NCBI GenBank assembly: GCA_030037185.1
Contig: JASHRR010000472.1
Location: forward strand, 1-14,229
Origin: Xanthobacteraceae bacterium
GTDB taxonomy: Bacteria; Pseudomonadota; Alphaproteobacteria; Rhizobiales; Xanthobacteraceae
Length of the DNA: 14,229 nucleotides
Direction: 5' to 3'
The notes under the pieces are model-generated. The model did no database searches. It was not told the origin of the DNA and saw only the letters and a program-made list of their open reading frames with translations. How positions within the stretch are numbered: the stretch's first letter is position 1; every line of letters starts with the position of its first letter. Positions 1 to 6,669 of the stretch are shown here, one piece after another. The translations under genes were made by a program, and so were the position numbers.

Positions 1-258
1 TTGACACACAGCCGGCACGCGATGGGCAAATCCGGCAGGCGGCGCCGCGGCAGATCGCCAAAATACGCCCGCCGTCCGATAACGCGTTCCGCCTCTGTGT
101 TTCGGGGGCGACACGGGTATCAGGTCTTCAATCCAAATGAAGTTCGCCTCGGCGATGTCGAGCCAGCTGAACCTCGAACATCCGGATCTTCGGGAGGGGG
201 AGGAGCACGCGCGTTGGCGAGATACATGTTGTGCGGTTAAGACGCACGAGATGCCCAG
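1..258. other. No supported gene at the left edge
   Basis: A rightward reading frame opens with TTG at base 1 and stops at 240, but its product is Arg/Ser/Gly-rich low-complexity sequence with no recognisable fold, as expected from a GC-rich non-coding or antisense frame. The leftward frames are also open for long stretches without a convincing start. I see no tRNA, repeat or clear promoter. Part of an upstream gene could be cut off by the edge, so this is a statement of no evidence rather than proof of absence. Confidence 0.4.
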
Positions 259-1104
259 ATGAGAATTGCCAGTTTCAATATCAACAACATCAATCGCCGC
301 TTGCCAAACCTACTCGCGTGGCTTCGGGAAACGCAGCCCGATGTCGTCTCCCTGCAGGAGCTGAAGGCAACGGATGCGGAATTTCCAGTGAAAGCAATCC
401 GGGAAGCCGGATATGAGGCGGTCTGGCGTGGACAGAAGAGCTGGAACGGAGTCGCGATACTCGCACGCCGGGCTCCTATCCTCACGTGTGACGCGTTGCC
501 GGGCGATCCCGCTGATACCCAAAGCCGCTACATAGAGGCTGCCGTGAACGGCATTCTGGTCGCCTCCATTTACGCCCCGAATGGGAACCCGCAGCCCGGT
601 CCGAAATTCGCGTACAAGCTCGCTTGGCTCAGGCGGCTCGCGGCGCACGCAACCGGCCTCCGCGCCACAGACGCACCCGTCGTCCTCGCGGGCGACTATA
701 ATGTCGTTCCTACCGATCGGGATATTTACCCCACCAAATCCTGGGGCAACGATGCCTTGCTGCAGCCCGAGAGCCGTGCAGCATATGCGCATATTCTTGC
801 ACAGGGCTGGGTGGATGCGGTCCGCATGCTCCACCCGAAAGACCCGATGTACACCTTCTGGGACTACAAGCGAAAGCGGTGGGAACGCGATGCCGGCTTG
901 CGGCTCGACCACATCCTCGTGAGCCCCTGCCTCGTGGATCGCCTACGCGCTGCCAGTGTCGATCGCGGTATGCGCGGCAGGGAGGATGCGAGCGACCACG
1001 CCCCCGTATGGATCGAGTTGCGCGAAGCCTCCAAGGTACGGCGGGCGTTCGAGCGGTCTCAGGGCCGTGCCGCGCCAGCTGCCGATCCCAATCATCGTCC
1101 CTAG
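259..1104 (+). CDS. xthA: Exodeoxyribonuclease III / AP endonuclease
   Basis: Mg2+-dependent DNA repair nuclease of the exonuclease III (EEP) family. The family cleaves 5' of abasic sites and removes 3'-blocked ends in cytoplasmic base-excision repair. The 281-residue product has the hallmarks in order: SFNINN at residues 5-10, LQELK with metal-binding Glu34 (same position as in E. coli), GDYNV with Asp146 and Asn148, and the C-terminal SDHAP with Asp246 and His247. The length is close to the usual 255-280; the extra tail after about residue 255 is basic and not conserved in type. The ATG at 259 fits the family N-terminus exactly, although the Shine-Dalgarno is weak. The gene stands alone, with no operon partner within 1 kb. 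The family call is secure. XthA proper versus a close paralogue cannot be separated here. Confidence 0.93.
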   Translation: MRIASFNINNINRRLPNLLAWLRETQPDVVSLQELKATDAEFPVKAIREAGYEAVWRGQKSWNGVAILARRAPILTCDALPGDPADTQSRYIEAAVNGILVASIYAPNGNPQPGPKFAYKLAWLRRLAAHATGLRATDAPVVLAGDYNVVPTDRDIYPTKSWGNDALLQPESRAAYAHILAQGWVDAVRMLHPKDPMYTFWDYKRKRWERDAGLRLDHILVSPCLVDRLRAASVDRGMRGREDASDHAPVWIELREASKVRRAFERSQGRAAPAADPNHRP

Positions 1105-1594
1105 CTGGTCGTTGACGCCGGCTCTTTCGCCCACTGATCTATCACGCGCTACCGAAAACGATTCGCCCACGGACGGTAAGGATGCCATCGTCCGCTTCGC
1201 GAAGTTCCTGCTGCCGCTCTACCAGACGAAACGGCCGCGGGCGGTAATGTCGGCCGCGAACACAATTTGCTCCATTCAACTTCGGCAGCCGCTGCTGCCA
1301 AAAGCAATTGCCCAGTGCCTGCGCCGCGTAATGACAATACAAAATTGCTTGAATGCAACGTTCGGATGTGAGGTTCGTCGGACGCTGTGATCGCGCTGGG
1401 CGACCAGATGGTGGGATGCGCGTGAGCGGCCTGGCGCCTCGCCGGTCATCGAATTCGGATCGGCTTCCCACAAGAACAACCGGCCGCCGGCGCATTGGTC
1501 TGCAGATAGAGACATTCGCATTGGCCAGTGGCCTGGCAGGTGTTCCCGCAGACTCGACGGCTACGGTGTAACCGATCGGCCGATGGGACTGCCG
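1105..1594. other. Intergenic spacer, no supported gene
   Basis: About 490 bases after xthA. Open frames exist on both strands (for example 956-1390 rightward and 1142-1495 leftward), but their products are Arg/Pro-rich with no domain-like pattern and they overlap each other or xthA. One leftward frame ending at 1446 is Cys-rich (CxxxC, CxC, CxC) but lacks a usable start; it is discussed as a weak finding. No clear terminator hairpin with a T-tract follows xthA. Confidence 0.4.
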
Positions 1595-1773
1595 TCAGGT
1601 GCGCCGTATCGCGATCAGCCGCCGCGCGTCGACCTTGAATTCCTTCTCTGCTTTCTCGCTAGCCTCGCGTTCGTCGGTCGCCTTAACGGAACCGAGCCAC
1701 GTCTGTTTGCTGGCGATTCTGTAGACGATCCATAGGTCGGCAGTAGCGGCAGTGGTTGCGCCTTGCGGGGCAT
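1595..1773 (-). pseudogene. Frameshifted small conserved-looking protein (relic)
   Basis: A leftward frame from 1738 down to the TGA at 1595-1597 encodes 47 residues beginning DLWIVYRIASKQTW and ending RRLIAIRRT. It looks like a genuine short cytoplasmic protein: an aromatic-rich first strand, a charged amphipathic helix (DEREASEKAEKEF), then a basic tail. The frame has no ATG, GTG or TTG between the upstream in-frame TAG and this segment. A suitable ATG lies at 1771-1773 in the neighbouring frame (MPRKAQPLPLLP...), so a one-base insertion or two-base loss near 1739 would join a start to the body. From memory, small proteins of this style (VYRIASKxxWLG...) occur in rhizobial relatives; I could not check this. 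Alternatives are a rare start codon or a sequencing error. Confidence 0.45.
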
Positions 1774-2136
1774 AGCCGGCAGTATACGGAAGCTAGGTAG
1801 GGCGCAACGGCGTTCACGCCGCGCCGGGTCTTTCAGCACGCCTATCCTGGCAGCGCATCGCGAATTTCCTGGGGATGGGCTAGAGAAAGGGGGCACCGAC
1901 TCGGCCAGCGTCTGGACCAGCGCCAGGGCACCGCGGAATGTCGCGCGTGCAAGGGGCATGGGCGACCGGACCACCCGCGACGCCAATGACGGCAACGGAA
2001 ACGGCTGGCGCGTGTTTCGGCAGAGGCGCCCATTCCCGGAACAGGCAGGCGTTACCCGGACACAGATCGTGGGAAATTCCGTGGGAAAAATGCCGGTAAG
2101 CTGAAATAACAAAGCAAAATCAATGGATGGTGGCGG
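1774..2136. other. Spacer upstream of the DsbA-NhaA gene
   Basis: No convincing gene in 363 bases. The long leftward frame covering 1615-2322 and the rightward frame 1763-2104 both give low-complexity Arg/Pro/Ser sequence; the leftward one also runs into the coding start of the antiporter. The last 40 bases before the antiporter are AT-richer (around 2098-2122), which is where a promoter would be expected, but I cannot assign -35 and -10 boxes with confidence. Confidence 0.35.
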
Positions 2137-4011
2137 ATGGCGGAGCATCGGCTCGATCGCCCAGTTGACGGGAACTACGACCATGTGCTTGGCCCAGCCG
2201 ATGCGCAGGTCACGCTTGTCGAATACGGGAGCTATGCTTGCCCCTATTGCCGCGCCGCCAACGAGGAGATTGCTGCAATACGTGACGAATTCGGCGAGCG
2301 CCTGCGCTACGTATTCCGGCATCGACCCCTCACCAACAACGATCTCGCGCGCCGTGCCGCGGAGTTAGTAGAACTCGCGGGGCGCGAACAGTTCTGGAAA
2401 GCGCACCTTGAGCTCATGACCCGCTCAGAGTCGCTGAATGAGGGCGATCTTGCAGCGGTTGCCGAGACCATCGGTCGACCTCTCAAGTCCTGGGAAACGC
2501 GTGCCGACGCCATCGCGCGTGCAAAGGCACGCGTTGATGCAGACGAGCGCAGTGCTACAGCAAGCAGAGTAAAACTCACGCCGACGTTCTTCATCAACGG
2601 CATCCGCTATGATGGTCCGTGGGACGCAAGCTCGCTGTCGGACGCCATGCTCGGAACCTTGGGCCATCGCGTCCGCAGCGCCGCCCTGAATTTCGCGAGT
2701 TGGGGACCATCCGCAGGTGTCCTGCTGCTGCTCGCAACAGCGTTGGCCATCGTCATCACAAACTCGCCATCGAGGCAGGCATTCGAAGCGTTATGGGAAC
2801 TGGATCTCGGCTTTACCCTTGGCGGAACCAGTTTCCAGATGTCGCTGCAGCGTTGGGTTAATGATGCTCTGCTGACGATTTTCTTCCTGGTCGTCGGGCT
2901 CGAGATCAAGCGCGAGTTCACGGTCGGGCACCTGGCAAGCCGGCGGTCGGCTGCCCTTCCGGTGGCTGGTGCGATCGGCGGCATGCTCGTGCCGGCCGCG
3001 TTGTATCTACTGGTCATCCCAACCGGACCCTGGTTTCGCGGCTGGGGTGTGCCAATGGCCACCGACACTGCCTTTGCAGTGGCCCTGATTGCGATGATGG
3101 GATCCCGGGTTCCCGTCGAACTCCGCATCTTCCTTACAGCAGCCTCGATTGTTGATGATATCGGCGCAATCATCGTGGTTGCTGCGTTCTATTCGAGTGA
3201 ATTGCATCTCGAATATCTGGGCGCGGCTGTGGCGGTGGCAGCCGGGCTGGCGCTGGTCAATCACTCGCGCATCTATCGCGTATCGCCGTACGTCCTGCTC
3301 GGTGTCCTGCTATGGGTTTGTATCCACGCCAGCGGTCTGCATGCGACGCTGGCGGGTATCATCCTGGCGATTTTCATCCCCACACGGCCCCCGCCGAACC
3401 TGCGGGCGCTGACTGTACAGGCGGACGCGATTATCGCGGCGGAGGCGCGCCAAAGTGGCGATGTCCTACGGCACGGGCCTTCGGTCGCGACGTTGCGGGG
3501 GCTCGATGCTATCCACGATCGGCTGCAATCCCCCGCGGATCGGCTGCTGCGCGATGCCGGTGCGCGATCGAGCTATGTGGTGCTGCCAATCTTCGCACTT
3601 GCTAATGCGGGTGTCACGATGGCGCCGCAGGTGATCAGCGGGCGTCAAACCTTGATGTTGGCGATTATCGTCGGCCTTACGCTCGGAAAGCCGCTCGGCC
3701 TGCTGGGCGGATCGGCACTAGCCGTACGACTTGGGATCGCGGTGAAGCCGGTGGCTTATACCTGGCGACAGCTTGCCGGCGCCGGCGCGCTTGCAGGTGT
3801 CGGCTTTACGATGTCGCTATTCATTGCAGGCCAGGCATTTCCGGTGAAGCTCGACTTCGCGGCTGGCAAGATTGCGGTGTTCGTCGCCTCCGTCCTGTCC
3901 GCCGTGATTGGCACCGCGCTGTTGTGGAACGCGAAAACTCCCAGCGCCTCCGAGGAGGAGACCGGTCGCTCACGGGGCGAGTCCGTGCGAGGGACCGTGC
4001 TAGATCAATAA
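2137..4011 (+). CDS. nhaA: DsbA-like thiol oxidoreductase domain fused to NhaA Na+/H+ antiporter
   Basis: One 624-residue chain with two domains. Residues 1-175 are a DsbA/FrnE-like thioredoxin fold: active site CPYC at 35-38 and the cis-Pro loop LTPTFFING with Pro149. Residues from about 176 on are a complete NhaA antiporter, an inner-membrane protein that exchanges Na+ for H+. Visible NhaA marks are ATDTAF (Asp310), the ion-binding pair SIVDDIGA (Asp340-Asp341), GKPLG (Lys518, the counterpart of E. coli Lys300) and [12 protein letters not shown] near the end. There is no signal peptide before the thioredoxin fold, and NhaA normally starts inside the cell, so this domain should be cytoplasmic. 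The reading frame is continuous across the junction, so this is a true fusion. The ATG at 2137 is preceded by a weak GGTGG. Fusions of NhaA to thioredoxin folds are known in the family; their purpose is not established. Redox control of the antiporter is my inference. Confidence 0.93.
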   Translation: MAEHRLDRPVDGNYDHVLGPADAQVTLVEYGSYACPYCRAANEEIAAIRDEFGERLRYVFRHRPLTNNDLARRAAELVELAGREQFWKAHLELMTRSESLNEGDLAAVAETIGRPLKSWETRADAIARAKARVDADERSATASRVKLTPTFFINGIRYDGPWDASSLSDAMLGTLGHRVRSAALNFASWGPSAGVLLLLATALAIVITNSPSRQAFEALWELDLGFTLGGTSFQMSLQRWVNDALLTIFFLVVGLEIKREFTVGHLASRRSAALPVAGAIGGMLVPAALYLLVIPTGPWFRGWGVPMATDTAFAVALIAMMGSRVPVELRIFLTAASIVDDIGAIIVVAAFYSSELHLEYLGAAVAVAAGLALVNHSRIYRVSPYVLLGVLLWVCIHASGLHATLAGIILAIFIPTRPPPNLRALTVQADAIIAAEARQSGDVLRHGPSVATLRGLDAIHDRLQSPADRLLRDAGARSSYVVLPIFALANAGVTMAPQVISGRQTLMLAIIVGLTLGKPLGLLGGSALAVRLGIAVKPVAYTWRQLAGAGALAGVGFTMSLFIAGQAFPVKLDFAAGKIAVFVASVLSAVIGTALLWNAKTPSASEEETGRSRGESVRGTVLDQ

Positions 4012-4134
4012 GCTCTGCAGCACGGCGGTCACGACGACGGATCATCCGCCGACGCGGGTGTCTGCATCTGGACGTGCGTCCGAAGGCAGATCACCTGCGC
4101 GGTTCCTCAAGGCCGAGGAGGGGCGGATGCTCGC

Positions 4135-4160
4135 CGGGCGGCAAGGTTCTCGACCGCCCG
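4135..4160. terminator. Hairpin between two convergent genes (possible terminator)
   Basis: CGGGCGG at 4135-4141 pairs perfectly with CCGCCCG at 4154-4160 around a 12-base loop. It sits between the antiporter gene (ends 4011) and the leftward winged-helix gene (ends 4183), the right place for a shared bidirectional terminator. No T-tract follows on either strand, so intrinsic termination is uncertain. Confidence 0.3.
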
Positions 4161-4182
4161 CAACTCCACACCGGGCGAGGGG

Positions 4183-4467
4183 TCAAACGGGATAATATCG
4201 CATCGCGGAGCCGTCTCTCTCCTTGCGTATAAGTCCCCGCTTTATCAGCGTATTGCGCAGACCGTCGGACTGTTCTCTGTTCAACAGCCGATTGAGCTCG
4301 GAGGGCCTGATTCCAGGGTGCGTCCTGATCAACGATAGCGTCTTTTCTAGGTCGCCAACCTCGCGGCGCGGTTTTGCTGATTTGACCGAACGAGCCCTGT
4401 GCTTGACGGCTCTCTGCGCACGCGCGGCTTTGGTCGCTGCCTTGGCTGCTGCTGATCTTCGGTTCAT
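4183..4467 (-). CDS. Small winged-helix-like protein with a histone-H1-like basic tail
   Basis: Product of 94 residues. Residues 1-36 are almost entirely Ala, Lys, Arg and Ser (MNRRSAAAKAATKAARAQRA, then KHRARSVKSAKPRR), a disordered, strongly positive tail like those of bacterial H1-like proteins. The rest resembles a winged helix: helix 1 LEKTLSLIRTHPG, recognition-type helix IRPSELNRLLN, helix SDGLRNTLIKRGLI, then wing RKERDGSAMRYYPV. This suggests a small DNA-binding or nucleoid-associated protein; no target is visible. I chose the ATG at 4465-4467 because AAGGAGGA lies at 4476-4483, 9 bases from the ATG measured from the GGAGG core. The GTG immediately upstream (4468-4470) is also possible, and a longer form from 4500 lacks a ribosome site. 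It runs convergent to the antiporter gene and has no obvious operon partner. I do not recognise a named family. Confidence 0.72.
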   Translation of the reverse strand: MNRRSAAAKAATKAARAQRAVKHRARSVKSAKPRREVGDLEKTLSLIRTHPGIRPSELNRLLNREQSDGLRNTLIKRGLIRKERDGSAMRYYPV

Positions 4468-4475
4468 CACAGTGG

Positions 4476-4483
4476 TCCTCCTT
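4476..4483 (-). promoter_or_regulatory. Strong Shine-Dalgarno deciding the start of the 4467 gene
   Basis: Read on the minus strand, AAGGAGGA lies just upstream of the tandem GTG-ATG at 4470-4465. It supports the short form of the winged-helix protein over the upstream ATG at 4500. Confidence 0.7.
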
Positions 4484-4907
4484 CTAGGCCACATTGTCAC
4501 GTCGCAGCGGTCGGTGCGCTCGCTGGGGGCCGTCGATTTCGACCGACCCGCACTTTCCGTCCGCCGTCGAGCCTTCCTGGCGCCTCAGGCCTACAAATAC
4601 ACATTCCGAGCAGGATATTCGGCCGTTCCGAAGACGCGTAAGTTGCGATCGATCGGCAGCGTATGTATCCGCGCTCGCTCGGAGCGACATCGTCAACAGG
4701 AGCTTTTTCAACAACATCAAGATGCTACATTTTACGAAGAAGCAGACCCCGGCAGGTTGCTGCGCTCGTTCGCTTGTCCATCCCGGCGGAGGGGAAAGAT
4801 AACCGCACGGTCAACCCGGTGGCCGGAGCGATACCGGGGTCCTTTTCACCCGCGGCACGCTGACCCTTTCTGGATCGACGCCGACTTGATCCGCTGCCGA
4901 ACTGCGA
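4484..4907. other. Intergenic spacer, no supported gene
   Basis: About 420 bases between the winged-helix gene and the first hydrolase. Frames at 4484-4720 (leftward) and 4494-4802 (rightward) overlap antisense to each other and neither gives a domain-like product. An inverted repeat GGATC/GATCC at 4872-4876 and 4888-4892 lies just past the hydrolase stop but has no T-tract. A copy of GATAACCG, the octamer also found at 5836-5843, occurs at 4798-4805; an 8-mer match at this distance may be chance. Confidence 0.35.
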
Positions 4908-5759
4908 TCATTTCAGGAAATCGCAAATACTTTGGGCAATCTCACGGGCATGTGTTTCGAGCGCGAAGTGGCCGGTGTCGAAGAAGCGAACGACCGCCCG
5001 AGGATTGTCGCGCTTGAACGCCTCGGCACCAGGCGGCAAAAAGAACGGATCGTTCTTGCCCCACACCGCCAAGAGGGGCGGCTTGTGCGAGCGGAAGTAT
5101 TCCTGGAATGAGGGATAGAGCGCGACGTTGCTCTTGTAGTCGCCGAAGAGATCGAGTTGCACCTCGTGTGCACCGGGGCGGGCCAAATAAAAGTTATCGA
5201 GGTTTTGACCATCCGGCGACACTGTCGTTTGGTCGCGAACGCCGTGGGTGTATTGCCAACGCGTGGTCTCAGGCGTGAGGAAGGCTCGAAGCGCGTTTCG
5301 ATTCGCCTGCGACGGGTCTTGCCAGTACGCTCGGATTGGATTCCAGCCGTCACTAAGCCCTTCCTGGTAGGCATTGCCGTTCTGCGAAATGATAGCAGTG
5401 ATCCGCTCGGGGTGGCGGACGGCGAGCCGGAATCCGGTCGGCGCGCCGTAGTCAAAGACATAGACCGCGAAGCGGCCGAACCCGATAACCTCTGTAAAGC
5501 GCTCGATCACGCCGGCGATGTTGTCGAAGGTGTAGCTGAATTTGTCTCGTGGCGGCATGTCCGATTGACCGAACCCAGGAAGGTCCGGTGCGACGATATG
5601 AAACCTGTCGGCGAGCAGCGGGATCAGGTCGCGGAACATATGGCCCGCGCTCGGGAAGCCATGCAGGAGCAGTAATTTAGAGGCAGCAGCCTGCCCCGCC
5701 TCGCGATAGAACACCTTGAAGCCGTCGACGTCGGCCGTGCGGTACCCGATAGACGCCAT
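4908..5759 (-). CDS. Alpha/beta hydrolase with Asp nucleophile (haloalkane dehalogenase / epoxide hydrolase-like)
   Basis: Cytoplasmic alpha/beta hydrolase of 283 residues, full length for the family. Visible elements: oxyanion loop HGFPS at 33-37, PDLPGFGQSD at 58-67, nucleophile elbow VFDYGAP with Asp103, acid WGKNDPFF with Asp237, and base TGHFALE with His264. An Asp nucleophile places it with haloalkane dehalogenases, epoxide hydrolases and fluoroacetate dehalogenases rather than with Ser esterases. The residue after the nucleophile is Tyr104, where dehalogenases and epoxide hydrolases usually have Trp, so the substrate cannot be named. There is no signal peptide. The start at 5759 has AGGAGGG a few bases upstream. 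It lies downstream of the second hydrolase on the same strand with a 96-base gap. That gap carries its own inverted repeat of the GGTTATC box, so it may be read both from its own promoter and by read-through. Confidence 0.88.
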   Translation of the reverse strand: MASIGYRTADVDGFKVFYREAGQAAASKLLLLHGFPSAGHMFRDLIPLLADRFHIVAPDLPGFGQSDMPPRDKFSYTFDNIAGVIERFTEVIGFGRFAVYVFDYGAPTGFRLAVRHPERITAIISQNGNAYQEGLSDGWNPIRAYWQDPSQANRNALRAFLTPETTRWQYTHGVRDQTTVSPDGQNLDNFYLARPGAHEVQLDLFGDYKSNVALYPSFQEYFRSHKPPLLAVWGKNDPFFLPPGAEAFKRDNPRAVVRFFDTGHFALETHAREIAQSICDFLK

Positions 5760-5812
5760 CAGACCCTCCTATGCTTGTAACCTCGGATGTGCAAGCTCTT
5801 ACAGCCTGCAAC

Positions 5813-5842
5813 TGACGGGTTATCGCTCTTCACGTGATAACC
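5813..5842 (-). promoter_or_regulatory. Candidate operator: inverted GGTTATC boxes before the hydrolase at 4908
   Basis: GGTTATC at 5818-5824 and GATAACC at 5836-5842 form a perfect 7-base inverted repeat with an 11-base spacer. The left arm extends to TGACGGGTTATC (5813-5824), matching TGACAGGTTATC at 6612-6623 in the divergent promoter region at 11 of 12 bases. Its place in the gap between the two leftward hydrolases suggests a regulator site for the downstream gene. No T-tract follows on either strand, so it is unlikely to be a terminator. Confidence 0.5.
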
Positions 5843-5855
5843 GTTTCGACAGGCT

Positions 5856-6551
5856 TCAGTTGCCGGTTGCGGAGCGGATCGCATCGCGAATAATGTCCAC
5901 GACGACCATTGGAGCGGTGACGCTGGGCGTGTGATCGACGGCATGCGCCTTTGTCTTCGCCTTCATGCGCTCGGCCATGTAGCGCTGCGTCGCAGGGGCG
6001 ATCATTCGGTCGTCTTCAGCAATGAGAAACCAACTCGCAACGTCCTTCCAAAGCGGGCGCGCGACAGGAAAAGTAATGCAGTTCACCGATATCGGCCGCT
6101 GCACCGCGGCGAGGACGGCTCGATCGTCGGCGGACGCGTGCGGCGCAAACGCCGCCGCGAAGGCTTCTTCGGGCAGCCAAATCAAGCCGTTGGCGTCCGG
6201 TGCAAGCTTCGGCGCTTGGGGATGAGGTTCGACGCGATAGAACACGTCGGCCACCTTCTCGCCCTCGTCGGGGGCGAGAGCAGTCACATAGACAAGCGCC
6301 TTCACCCGTTCGGGGCGCGCAAGCGCTATGACCGCGCCGGCATAGGCGTGTCCCGCCAACACGATTGGCCCTTGGGTCCGGTCCAGGCTGCGGTTAAGGG
6401 CAGCCACGTCATCCGCAACCGAGGTTAGTGGAAGCGGCGCCGCTATCACCTTCGTGCCTTCGGCCTTGAGAGCGGCTACGACTCGCGCCCAGCTTGATCC
6501 ATCCGCCCATGCTCCATGGGCAAGCACCACGCTGACATCCTTCATCGCCAT
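5856..6551 (-). CDS. Alpha/beta hydrolase (EstC/methyl-esterase-like) lacking the nucleophile Ser
   Basis: Cytoplasmic alpha/beta fold protein of 231 residues. It starts in family style with VVLAHGAWADGSSW (oxyanion HG at 12-13), followed by PLTSVADDV, an elbow GHAYAG at 67-72, LVYVTALAPDEGE, AEDDRMIAP with the probable acid Asp, and the terminal base segment DHTPSVTAP. In related enzymes the elbow reads GHSxGG and the base segment HxPMxSHP. Here Ala69 occupies the nucleophile position. Either catalysis uses another residue, or the protein is a binder, receptor-like protein or non-esterase lyase-like member. I have an unverified memory of homologues with the same GHAYAG, which would make it a subfamily trait rather than a mutation. 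The start at 6549-6551 was chosen because AGGAG precedes it by 9 bases and the fold begins immediately; the ATG at 6593 would add 14 unrelated residues. It is transcribed divergently from the CGNR regulator. Confidence 0.87.
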   Translation of the reverse strand: MAMKDVSVVLAHGAWADGSSWARVVAALKAEGTKVIAAPLPLTSVADDVAALNRSLDRTQGPIVLAGHAYAGAVIALARPERVKALVYVTALAPDEGEKVADVFYRVEPHPQAPKLAPDANGLIWLPEEAFAAAFAPHASADDRAVLAAVQRPISVNCITFPVARPLWKDVASWFLIAEDDRMIAPATQRYMAERMKAKTKAHAVDHTPSVTAPMVVVDIIRDAIRSATGN

Positions 6552-6610
6552 CCTGTGTTGCTCCTGAGATCGCGGGAAGCGGCCGCTCCCCATAACCGTT
6601 CAGATTACTA

Positions 6611-6639
6611 TTGACAGGTTATCCAAGGCATCTTATAAG
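6611..6639 (+). promoter_or_regulatory. Sigma70-type promoter for the CGNR-HAD transcript
   Basis: TTGACA at 6611-6616, a 17-base spacer, then TATAAG at 6634-6639. Transcription would begin near 6646, about 24 bases before the TTG start of the CGNR gene. The spacer contains the GGTTATC box, so a protein bound there would block RNA polymerase. Confidence 0.6.
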
Positions 6640-6646
6640 TTGTCAA
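6618..6646 (-). promoter_or_regulatory. Sigma70-type promoter for the leftward hydrolase gene
   Basis: Read on the minus strand: TTGACA (complement of 6641-6646), a 17-base spacer, then GATAAC (complement of 6618-6623). The -10 box is itself the GGTTATC element. The predicted start near 6611 leaves a leader of about 60 bases before the hydrolase ATG at 6551. The promoter overlaps the rightward one almost completely, so the two should compete. Confidence 0.5.
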
Positions 6647-6669
6647 GACAGATCTGAAAGGTTATGTGA

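Larger units (their letters stand above)
6591..6666. promoter_or_regulatory. Candidate operator array in the divergent promoter region
   Basis: CATAACCGTTCAGAT (6591-6605) and ATCTGAAAGGTTATG (6652-6666) are 15-base inverted arms matching at 14 positions, 46 bases apart. They flank a third box, GGTTATC, at 6617-6623. The right arm overlaps the likely ribosome site of the CGNR gene. The left arm lies in the leader of the hydrolase gene. The layout suits a repressor that contacts both leaders and the central promoter, possibly with looping. The adjacent CGNR protein is the obvious candidate; this is inference. Confidence 0.55.

Noticed and set aside
1..240. 79-residue rightward ORF from a TTG at the window edge
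   Set aside because: Arg/Gly/Ser low complexity, no ribosome site visible and no domain pattern.
956..1390. 144-residue rightward ORF overlapping the end of xthA
   Set aside because: Starts inside xthA in another frame, and the product shows no family-like segments.
1615..2322. 235-residue leftward ORF
   Set aside because: Runs antisense into the DsbA coding region and is Pro/Arg-rich. Only a small part of the DNA (1595-1773) looks coding, and most of that is in a different frame.
4484..4802. Opposed ORFs of 78 and 102 residues
   Set aside because: Antisense to each other in a spacer, with no domain-like sequence or convincing start.
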